A DNA stretch of 64,000 bases from Membranipora membranacea. Lineage: Eukaryota; Bryozoa; Gymnolaemata; Cheilostomatida; Membraniporidae. Below the pieces are notes generated by a model. It was not told where the DNA came from. It made no database searches and saw only the letters and a list, made by a program, of their open reading frames with translations. Position 1 is the first letter of the stretch. Every line of letters starts with the position of its first letter. The position numbers and the translations under genes are program-made. This document shows, piece after piece, positions 29,395 through 41,300 of the stretch. The stretch spans positions 9,362,001 to 9,426,000 of the forward strand of contig OU612075.1 of NCBI GenBank assembly GCA_914767715.1. The letters run 5' to 3'.

Positions 29395-32300
29395 ACTTTA
29401 TTGATATCCATCTGAATACATTGAAAACGTATTTGATTGGTCTGATTTACGATAGTAAAATAATGACTGATGACTGTAATTGCTGACAACAATTTTTCCT
29501 AAAATGCATATCTGCTTTTCTCATACAAGTTGGGTTCGTCCAAAGTAATTACCATTCAGCAACTAGTTAGTCATAGTAAAGTACTATAATTATTTTTCTT
29601 GATAGCAATATTGCTCAAAATTCTGCTTTGTTTGGACAAATATTCTTGTTCAACCTTTTATTGTTGATCATGGTCCTAGCATAATGCTCGATAGAGTTTG
29701 ATTATTTAAGTACTCATGTATTTTAGGGCCTGAGTGGCAGACCTGGATTGCCAGGATTTTCCGGGCTGAAGGGAGAGATCGGAGACATGATCCTGATGCC
29801 TCCTAGTAATCCCTTACCGGGTCAGAAGGGAGAACCTGGATTTGTAGGATTAAATGGAGCACCTGGAGAATTTGGTGACCCTGGTGTGCCGGGAGAGTTT
29901 GGAAGAACTGGCTTCACTGGTTAGTTCTCATTAGCTATGATAATGTGATATGATAATGAGTTCCCCACAAACATTCTTCATTGATTCACTTTGTTCTCTG
30001 GCTTATCTTTGGTAACTTCCGTTCCCTTTAGACAGTCCAGGGATATACTTTATTTATCAGCAGATTGGCCGATAATATATTGGGACAAGGAAAGATCAAA
30101 TAAAAAAGCTTAATTTTAATAATTCCCTAAATCACATCCAAAACAAACTGATGGAGCCATCTTATGACAACTGAGTTGGTCATATGACCTATCCCATGCT
30201 TCTGCCAACACAGAAGTTGGCAGCCTCCCTGGTAGCACAACAACGTAAACACATTGATTATAAAAAATACTGAGAGCTAGAAGTGATGGATTGAGATGCT
30301 CATCAGCACCCAGGGGTGGCTTCATGCTGCTGGGGCTGGCCATGAGGAGGCTGTACTAGTGAAGGCCTCGAAACTGCGCTTGACTCATGGTTTCTAGCTG
30401 AAGACATGTGTGTTGTGCAGTGGTATTAGCACTGCTGTGTTGTATCTATTATAAATAACAAATATATCAATCAGGGCCACAGGGAGATAGAGGGACACCT
30501 GGGCGAGGTGGTATAGATGGAAGACATGGAGCACCTGGAATTCCTGGTAAGCGTGGAGACAGAGGAGATAGTATAGATGGTTACAGAGGAGGAGAGGGAG
30601 ACAATGGAATGCCTGGCATCCCAGGTGATAGAGGAAGAACAGGTCCCAAAGGTATGTCTTAAGACGTCTGAAGAAGAAGGTGTACTGACAGAATTTAGAA
30701 TCAGATGGTTTTTTTCTGTAGTGTATTTGATGTGTACAGATAAATAATATCTGAGTTGTTTAAACTTCTTCTTGTTCTTTGACATTAACCTTAAGAAATG
30801 AAACAGCATATCAACAGTTGAAATCATGAACATACATGTTGAATTTAAATGCAGAGGCATAAGTGTTGAGAGAGATCTTTAAATCTTGAACTAGATTGAA
30901 GGGTTCTGTTAAGGTGGCCTTTGGCACGGTTAGACGGATATCAGAAATTATTAAATATTAAATATGAAAATAGAGAGTCATCACAAACTTAATAGATCAT
31001 AGTGCTGTAATGATTGTATTCTCTATGACCAACAGGAGAGCAAGGAGATGTGCCAACAGGAGTTAGAGCTCGCGATGGAGACGCTGGATATGAGGGCTTC
31101 CCTGGAATGCCAGGAAGACCTGGGATCCCAGGCCCTAAAGGTTGGTGTGGATGAATGGATCAATTAGGCTTAGTATTTGAGTGTTCAGTCCTTTCAACAA
31201 AATAAAGAGCTAATGACTAGAATCTCAGCTTGTTGAAATAGAGTGAAACTGTCCCCGAATCTTTTTCCACAAACCTAGCTAGACATATGCCCCCCCCCCC
31301 AACATTTCATGGAACAGAAATTGATAAGACCCCACTTTTTATGTCATGTTTTACTTTTGCGGGACGGGGGGGGGGGGGGTCAAGTTTCACGCGCACACTA
31401 CAGGGCAAGCCAAGGTGAACATACCTAAATGATTCATTTATATCAATTTTTAGGTAGAGATGGCGAGCCCGGTGAAGATGGATTTCCTGGGCTTGTCGGT
31501 CCAAGAGGAGACCGTGGTGGTGATGGAGCTGATGGATTTTCAGGTATTAAAGGTGAGCCAGGAACTCCAGGCTTCCGTGGATTACCAGGACGACAGGGTA
31601 ACAGAGGAGATATCGGATTCCGCGGGCTCAAGGGAGATACCGGATTACCAGGCTTACGTGGAGCTCCTGTGAGTATTTTACTCGAGTTTCTTACAATGTG
31701 CAATGACGCATACACACTGATGACATGATATACTATTGCATGTTTATCTCTGATCGATAGAGAGTGAACTGGTTCACTATGACAAGGAATTCAGTGTGAC
31801 TTCCCAAGTTCAATTTTACTAGTTAGGGGCGGTTACATGTTAGGTACTCGTACTAAATTGACTCTAACAATCAGAGATACACATGATAATAGTATAGTCA
31901 CATATCACATACCATTATCATCAGTCTCTGAATGGTCTAATCTGTACCGTGTTAGGGACCAGATGGTAGAATAATCAGCGGACAGAAGGGAGAGACTGGA
32001 GAGAAAGGACGACAAGGTCTGCCAGGAGAAGAAGGTCTTCAGGGACAAGGGGGAGAGCGTGGTGACTTTGGAAGAGATGGTAACCGTGGCGAACCAGGTA
32101 TGCTTTTCAAATTGTCTGCTCTTTGCTATTGTAGGTGTGGCCTAAGTTTGTCAATGTCTCAACCGCCTGCCTTTATATCCTTTTTCTTAATTATAAGTGA
32201 TGTGTGGGTGAGCTCAATAATAGAAAATCTATACTCTTGTTTTATCACTCAAGGTTTTAAAAACCCCGATATGCTAAATGAGAGGCTGGATCATCAAGAT

Positions 32301-35300
32301 AATTTCATGAAAAATATTTATTGAAGAAAATGGCAGTACCAATATTACTAGATTACACAACACTGATCTTCTAATTTATAGGGTCACCGGGACCTGATGG
32401 ATTAGACGGATTACCCGGACTGGATGGAGATGCTGGTAGACCTGGCTCACCAGGACGTGGTGGAGTAAAGGGAGAGAGTGGAGAGGATGGAGTTGATGGT
32501 ATGTTTGACCCTCATACTGTTATAGGCATGTTTTGTACGATGGAATCAGATGCTTAATCAAGCCAGTTTTCAAGAAGTATATTTCTCTGTTGTATATTTG
32601 ATAAGATAGAAAGTTGATCTTACTAATTGAATGAAGGTAGAGTCTGTTACTATCTGGACCTATACTACTTAAAACAAAATGTGATGATTAATCCCACCAT
32701 CACACTTGATGAGAAGTGGAAACTTAGCACAATGTGAGACACTTTATGCACAAAGATAAGACTAACCTGACTTTCATTCTGTTCCTCTCTTGTATCCAGG
32801 TTTTCCAGGTAACAAGGGATTGACTGGTGATGACGGAAGACCTGGATTCCCTGGAGTTGCAGGACAGAAGGGTTACCTTGGAATTGATGGTGAGGGAGGC
32901 TTACCTGGTATTGATGGAGGAAGGGGAAGACCTGGTCGCGCAGGCCTTGATGGTCTTCCTGGATTAACAGGTGAGTCCATTTATATTACATCATATTATA
33001 TGTACAGTTTGATACTTCAAATCAGACTTAATAATTCAGAACTCCTGTCAATTTAGACAATTGTCCCGTCGGCCAAATTTCAACACATTTTAGTTTCACA
33101 TATTCCAAAGATTGATGATTGATCGATTGATTGTATGATTCACCGACCCACCAACAGATTGTAGTATTACATGATTGACAAATATCAGACAGCGTGGTCG
33201 GGTTCGTGTTTGAATTTGAGCCCTTCCTACAATGAAAGTCTGTAGGATTTTGTTAATGGTTTCTCAAATATATCAAAGGTATGGATGGCTCGCCAGGAGC
33301 AGATGGATTTCCTGGCATTGCAGGGGAGCCAGGTACCCGAGGATCTGATGGTGAGCCTGGAGTGCGGGGAGCAACTGGTGACAGAGGAGATGACGGAGGG
33401 TTCGGAACACCAGGTAAGACTTTTTCAGATCCATCCATATGATTCTATATACATGTTTTTGCATAAGTGATACTGTCATGGTAGATATAATAAACTCTAA
33501 ACTCTGAAGCTGTTCGTAAACAGACATTCACTAAATTTTTTTTGTCAGCTTGGTACATATATTGATAAGAAAGCATTATTTTCAACAGGCCATGTTAAAT
33601 GAGCTGAAAATCATCTAAATTGCACTGAAACACAAGAACTAAAGCTGGCCAATTTAACTGGCTCTTTTACTAGGGAGATTTTTTTCATGAGATAATTTTT
33701 TATAGGCAGAGATGGGGCTGATGGAGATGAAGGTAGACCCGGTCTGCCAGGCAGAATTGGCTTCCCTGGAGATGATGGTTTACCAGGCTTCCCAGGAGCT
33801 GTTGGTGACTCAGGAAGAGATGGCTTCCCTGGTGGTGCTGGAAGGCGAGGTGTTGCAGGAGTCAAGGGATTCCGTGGATTGCCTGGTGATAGAGGCTCAG
33901 ATGACTTTGGATTTAGAGGTATATATTGAGAGTACCGCATATCTATGCTGATATTTGAAATGCCTACAATTAACCCAAGGGTGATGATGTAGGTCCATAT
34001 TTTTAGATGGCTCAGCTATAACTTCAAATCACTCCATGTTGAAATGAAATTTCATGTCAGCTGAATGAAAGATTTCTTCATCTTCGACTGTATTCAAACT
34101 GTATCACAACCATAGAAATAAAATCTCTTTTCATGTCTATGATCACAATATGCAAGGTTAAATAGGTCAGAATATGGAATTACAGTGCCATTTGCATTCT
34201 ATTGGCCAGCAATCAGAATTAATTTGATCACAAGAGTTTCAATTTAATTAATATGCCATGCACATTTATTTAGTCAATATGTTTCATGGTTGCTCTAGGT
34301 CCAAGAGGTAAGGAAACATATATTTAATAGCAACTCTAACTTTCAGCACTCTATAGAAACCGATTGTACACAACTCTAATGAAATATTGTTTTTCTAAAC
34401 ATAAATTGCACATTCAGATTGTGTTTTGTCGCACTTTTTCTGACATTACTCAGTGGTGCGCCGTTGTAGTCATAATGCACCAAAAAGTATCTGATTAGTT
34501 GCTATTTGATCGAGTGCATACTTTGCATATAACAAAAAAACACAGTGGTTCAAAAATTCAATTTTGTTAAAAAGCTTGCCCAACTGCATTGAAAGTTTTC
34601 AAATGAGCTGTCATGCATAGAGTAAAGTTTCATTATATCTACATGGAGTTAATGGGACTAGGAAGTAAATTGTTAAGTTCTTTGCTGAATGCTCAATAAT
34701 TAAATGAACTTTGTTCTGGAGACTGGATTACGGGATTTAATCTTTCTTAGTGAAACTAGGTAACTATAAAGGGTACAATATTGTCTTTGTTGTTTTCAAA
34801 CAGGACAACCCGGAGACAGTGGACTGCAGGGACTCGATGGCCTCCCTGGTAGGTTTGGTGATAGAGGAGACGATGGCTTGCCCGGTCCAGTAGGATTTAA
34901 GGGAATAACCGGAGATGACGGACTTCCAGGTTCACCAGGAAGGAGAGGTGAAAATGGACAACCAGGTCTACGTGGAGCTGCTGGCGACAGAGGACTGACT
35001 GGTCTCCCAGGCCGAGATGGATTTGATGTAAGTTTCAGCATCAGTCATATCTCTGCTCGCATGTCAGAATCATAACCTTACAGGCGGCAAAGTAACATTA
35101 TCAATGGCTGTAGGAAATTGATTAACTTCCAAATATGGTCAGTCATGAACTATTTGCACAGTCGGAATAAGAATGCAATGTAATGCAATGTAATGCAATG
35201 TAATGCAATTCAATACAATGCAATGTAATGTGTAAAGTAATGTACCTTATAGTCCCAACAGTCACCTGATATGGTTGTCTTTGTTCTGCAGGGTATACCT

Positions 35301-38300
35301 GGAGCTAAGGGATTCCAAGGTATCGGCGGAGATGATGGACGGCCTGGTTTGCCAGGATTAGATGGTGCCCGAGGATTGAGAGGAGATGAAGGTACTCAAG
35401 GAGCACGTGGAGATAGAGGAGAGGATGGGCGCTTTGGTAAGTTCTAGCTCACTAAAGCTTCCTTACCACAATGATTTGAGTTTAGCCTAAATCTTTATGA
35501 GATATATCCATAGACAAAACACTATGCCTATATATATGGATGCATCACTTTGGTGATTTACATACATTTTAATTGTGGGAGTTTATTATGTGGATATTTA
35601 TCGATTCTGTCATATTTAAAGGTGGACGCAGAGGTAAGAAAAAAGAAATAATCAAAGCTGTAATATCACTTTTATTCTGAAACTCATCACATCTCATAGT
35701 TTCACAGCACAAAAGTGGTGTTGGTTTCTGAATCCTGCTGAAGACGTACCATTTGTAGTATGGCTCTGAGCAAAACATTTACAAAATGCATTCATACAAA
35801 GATTGAGAAACCAAATAACAACTTTCTATACATAATATTCTAGGAAAACAAACCTCAAGATGGTTGAGACATATCAATAACGCTCCATCTACTTCTCGAC
35901 CCGACCCAATGGTATTTAAAAAATAAACACAGTCTTGGTGTATTTAGCTAGCCAAAAACTTTTTTTCAACTTTCTGGAACCAGCAAACAATGCCGTACGA
36001 GTCTTAATAGTAGGAGTAGGAGTAGTTGAGGTTTGTTTTTCATGAGAATAAACATCACTTTGGATTGTTAGTCTGCACTGTAAGTATTGCACACATTGTG
36101 AATAAGAAGTTGATACTAGCGACATCAGAGTGCAGTTGTCTGGTGCAGAGGTGTGAAAACTATCATGAATCATAAGGCGTAGACTTCACCGCGGCACCAA
36201 TTGCACCATCTCATTTGCAAAACCATTCTGCATTACCATTTTGCAATACTATTTGCAATACATTGCGCCAACACATGTTCTTATTTGCTTCTTGCATTGA
36301 TTGGTGTTAAATAAAGTTCATATTATATTATTATCTCTCCATCTCACAATCTCCCTTGTAAGATTTAACTGGCACCATTTCATTCCATTGTTAAAATTCC
36401 ATGAAGGTGTCTCATCTATCTATGTCCATGTCTGTCTTAGGGGAGAAAGGAGACAGTGGAAGAGATGGATTCCCTGGACGTAAGGGATCACGTGGTAGTG
36501 ATGGTGACCGAGGACTAGATGGATTACCAGGATTAAGTGGCGTCACCGGAGAGCCTGGACCGATAGGCCGCCCAGGAAGACCTGGATCAGATGGATTCCC
36601 AGGTGAATTCCATAAATATATATAAGCCACCTTTTGTACATATGCTGGTACCTACTTACTTTAACTGTTGGATTGCTGACGAGAGTCTATATTTGAACAA
36701 CTCATCAAAGTTTGATCTACTCAAATTTCATCATTTTATTGAGGACAAGGCCCTATTCAAATTGATAATTTCAGGCTTTTTTCTATTAATCGAGGACATT
36801 CACTCCCGGGAAACAAGAGCATTCATCTTTGGGCTTTTTGTCTTTTTCAAATCAGGATTGGATGGTGTCAAAGGTGGAAAGGGAGCTAAGGGAGCCAATG
36901 GTAATGCTAATGGTGGTATCCGCGGTGAACGAGGTGATGATGGACTAGATGGACGCCCTGGTCTCCCTGGCTCTAAGGGAGAGCGTGGAGATGATGGATT
37001 AGATGGTATCCCAGGACCAGTCGGAGATTCACTATCAGGAGAGTCAGGTGTGAGAGGTGAAAATGGCCAAGATGGAGGTGATGGTAAGTATTGATAACAT
37101 TGTCTACTCAATATAGGATTGTCCGTCAGAGTTATTCAGGTCAATTTCTAACTTAGAGATTGTATCAGAAGCTGCCCCTCATTATAGGAAGTGTTAAACA
37201 GATGAGACCATGAATTTGCAGTTTTTAATATGGTTTTGTTGGATCTCAAACAAACAAAGACCTTAATTATTACGTCGTTGTTGGAATTTCTATGTCTAGA
37301 GTTTTTGTATTACTTATCCCCCCTTACCCAATTTTTTGCTACCACCGTTGTTATGGGTTTTCCTGCTGTATTACAGTTTGGCGCAAAGGTTTGTAACATT
37401 TGGTTTTGATTTTTACACGGACACTTTTTTCCGTGTACCTGCACTCCTCTCACAGATAAACATGCCCAAGTTCTTAACATAGCACATCTAGACCTTCATA
37501 ATGCACCTGAAATCACTTGACAGTTAATTAAGAGCTCTGAGTCTCTGCCAGTGGCATTCCGTTAACAACCACCATCCCATCATGGTGTGTGGTTGATTAT
37601 GGAATGCCACCACCAGGGACTCGGCAGAGTTTGAGCATTTGAACTGCTCTACAGTTAATAAATGTTGACACCTAATCCGCGAGTAATTCACATATTAGTT
37701 GCACCAAAGCTCACGCAAATTTGCTGGGTAGATTAAGTTAATGTGAAATATGCACTATAATCTCAATTAATCTCAATATCACATTAACTCAATCTACGGA
37801 ATAAATGGTACTATAGTACCATTTATTCTGTTATTACTACTTGTGTCACCAGTACCACCCATATATAACTCTATCTTTCTCTCTCTATATGGTATAGCTG
37901 TTTGAACTCAGTCATGTATGACTTCATGACAAGTTGGGAAGTAAAGTGACCAAATACAGGTGCTCTATGAACATCTTAGCGCAATTCAGCGATCGTCAAA
38001 AGACAACCGCATTTGGATACTAAGTTCCTCACTGATCACTGAGGTGGTTGAGAATGAATACCATTTTCTAACTATCAGGGTGTCTGGTGTGATACCTCTC
38101 ACCTGAGTCAAGCAGAGTCGCTGAATGCTCACACCGCACAGCTATAAACAGTTACCAATTTTAAACATCAAACCCTTTATGTTAACTCTTGGTTCTTATT
38201 TGTTAATTCTATTGATGATAATATTGTTCATCTACTTGTTACTCGAAGGACCCCGTGGTGAGGATGGTGAGCCTGGTTTCCCAGGAAGAAGTGGTGTTAA

Positions 38301-41300
38301 GGGTGCTAAGGGTGAGAGAGGAGAGAACGGATTCCCTGGTCGAAGAGGATTTGATGGAACCCCTGGACAACCTGGCACACCTGGCAGTGATGTAAGTTCC
38401 ATTACTGTGAGGGACCAAGTTCTGGGAGGGAGTGATATATTACCATATTCATCATTTGCCCCACCGTGATAACTGTCATTCTGAATACCGATCAGTTTAT
38501 CCACCCCGTCTTCTTTTTATACACTGCTCTGCTTTCATGGTATTCATATTACCATATATATGTATTATGAAAGATTGACAATATTTTTGCATTGATTTGT
38601 TCAGGGAAACCCTGGATCAGATGGATTTCCTGGTGAGAAGGGAGACCGAGGTGATGATGGAGCACCTGGATACCCAGGCTCTGATGGAGAGGATGGCAGG
38701 ATGGGAATAGATGGCGAAAGTGGGGACCCGGGCAGGGATGGAGAAAAAGGTGAGTTCTGAGTGCTAACCTTCACTCTAGCAAACCGATTAGAATTAATTC
38801 CATATTTTCGCAAAGATCAATATAACACACAAAGAAACTTATTTATGCAAAAAAAATTAATCTAGATTATTTTGTGCTACAAAGCAAATACACTAATTTT
38901 CCGGTCAGGGATTATCCCCTATCACAGTGGGATTCGGAAGTCTTTTTTTTATTGGCACTCTTTGACATGCCATAGCGATCCTTTTCAGTTAATATGGCAG
39001 CAAAACTTGAAGAAAAGTTCATGAGTTTTCTAAAGCGAGATATTTCTTGCTTTTGAGAGGCTAAATTTTGTACCACACTTTGCTGATACCATGGTTTCAG
39101 CTCTCTGAATTGTTTCAAATAAAAGCTACCAAGGAAAGTTGCGCTTAACTGGTTAATCTCAATTGACAGGTCGTCGTGGTCAGGAAGGAGAAAAGGGAGA
39201 CAGGCCATCAGATACCGCTCGGCCTAAAGGTTTAACAGGTCCACCAGGTGATGATGGTTTTCCAGGACGACGTGGTAGTGATGGATTGATGGGCACCCCC
39301 GGCAGCCAGGGACTAAAGGGCGATCAAGGTAAATATATACATCATATAATATATACATAAATACATCCCATCAATTAATTACTTGATGTGAATTAAGCAA
39401 GATCATATCATCAATTTGCGTTTGTATTGAAGGGTTTTAATCATCTTTTCCCTACTTTTTTCAATTTTACGGGTAAAAAGCTGTTTATTTTTGTTTCAAG
39501 GTATGCCTGGGTTGCCAGGACTTGATGGAAGACCAGGTAACAATGGATTCCCTGGTCAGCCTGGCACAAAAGGTCAACGTGGAAGTGATGGTTATCCTGG
39601 TACTGACGGCCTGCCTGGTTTAGATGGAGTGCAGGGTGATCCAGGTCGACTCGGAGGCCACGCTGGCATGCTCATGGCAGTGTGAGTCGTAGATATATAT
39701 ATATATGTTGGCCCTGCTTGGCTGGCGGGAGGGCACCCAACAGCCAATCAGATCACAACACATTAGCTAAGATAGATATGTTTTTGTTTTGTTTGTGATT
39801 ACTATAATTTGTATCCTTCAATGTTGATGATAAGACTTCTCAGCCAAAGATGTGCTTTTTTTTAGTAAAATAATTGATCAAAACTGCAGCGGTGTGGTCT
39901 GATAGTCTACGCCAGAGAGATCGAGACTAGACTGGCGACCATCGGATTAAACAAAGCTGAGACCACCCCAATCTGAATAGCGACTGGGAAACTCCATCTA
40001 CCAAATGCCCACTACACACCATCCCCCCTCCCAAAAAGCCTCTGCCAGCTTAGCTTGTCTGAGAGCTTATCTCATCTACCAAAGTTTCCTCCCTGAAATC
40101 TCCCCACAGCTGCACATTTAAACACAAAATAGGTGGTTTTTTCCATCGATCATTGTCCTCTGAATCGTAAATGACTGTTTTCATGTTTATAGGCACAGCC
40201 AGACAACACGTATCCCGCAATGCCCTGATGGAACAAACAGACTGTGGACGGGATATTCTCTGCTCTTCACCCAGGGCAATGGATACACTCACGGACAAGA
40301 CTTAGGTATGTCCCATTTACTAAACAAACACTGGCTGTACCCGCTGCATTGTTGTATACAATAGGGCTAGATAATCATGATGACCGGGTTTTTTCCTCAA
40401 TTTAACTGCCCAAGACAAACTACGTAAAGCCCTGTTTATGACAAAACAGAGGGTGGGCTGCCCCTAAAGAGGGACGCAAGTTGCCCGGAGTCCTCGTACT
40501 GAGGGTGTGATACATCCTAGTCAACTAGAATGCATCCTAGAGGTGAGGCCATGGTGAGCCTCCTAATCATAAGTGTGCAGCAAGCTGCCAGAAACTGAAA
40601 CAGGCACTAATCAGCCATTGGCAGTGACACTTTGATCTTAGCCAATAGGCCGAAAAGCGATGCTATTTTTGTACATAAAGCTTGAGAAGATCTTGCGTAT
40701 AACGTCTACCCTCAGGCTAAGTGCCCTAACTTACCTTTAGCTGACCATCTGTGTGTAAGTGTGCATTATTACTTGCCTCTATTTAGTAACAGTGAATCTC
40801 CAAGAGCTTGTGATGATGAGGGCTCTTAACCTTTATCCCTCTTCCGCACCTTCTTATATACTTAAATACTAATTTTAATACTTATATATATACTTTTATT
40901 TTCAACCAAAGTCATCTCATTAAAATTGTTTTGCACTCAGTGCCAGAAAAAAATAGGATAAAAAAAAACAGAAAGAAGATAATCTTATTCATTATTTTAC
41001 TATTGAATAAAATACATATATTTTAGGTGACACAGGAAGTTGTCTGAGGAAGTTCAGCGTCATGCCGTTTATGTTCTGTAATATAAACGGTAGATGTACA
41101 GTATCGAGCAGGAACGATTACTCCTACTGGCTAGCTACTGACGAACCTATGACCGCCATGATGGGTCCCTTCGAAGGACCAATTATTGGTTAGATATTTG
41201 TTTGTCATCATTTCGAACAATTCACTTAGATGTGATTTGTTTTTTTTAAGACGTTTATTATTATAAATTCGCATCTCAACAATGTTCTTCCAAGTATGTC

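Larger units (their letters stand above)
37084..38248 (+). other. Collagen intron with two inverted-repeat elements
   Basis: Holds a family-3 hairpin (37551-37610) and a perfect 30-base palindrome (37799-37828) set inside a larger pair of inverted arms (GTTAATGTGA near 37735 and TCACATTAAC near 37779). No exon needed for frame. Confidence 0.6.
25157..39681 (+). other. Collagen IV main triple-helical region, exons 11-35
   Basis: Long run of Gly-X-Y exons, mostly phase 1 (G|GN). Phase-0 junctions occur after 29297, 31668, 35027 and 38391. Exon 29119-29297 has a short interruption with a Cys-Asp-Phe-Cys pair; 29727-29919 has one rich in Met and Pro. Gly-Arg-Gly-Asp type RGD tripeptides are frequent (about a dozen), including two adjacent ones in exon 30475-30651. 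Exons 33279, 38249 and 39501 use AAG rather than CAG or TAG acceptors. Confidence 0.9.

Noticed and set aside
37374-37395. Another collagen microexon after TTACAG
   Set aside because: It would not supply glycine at the required position, and the donor is poor.
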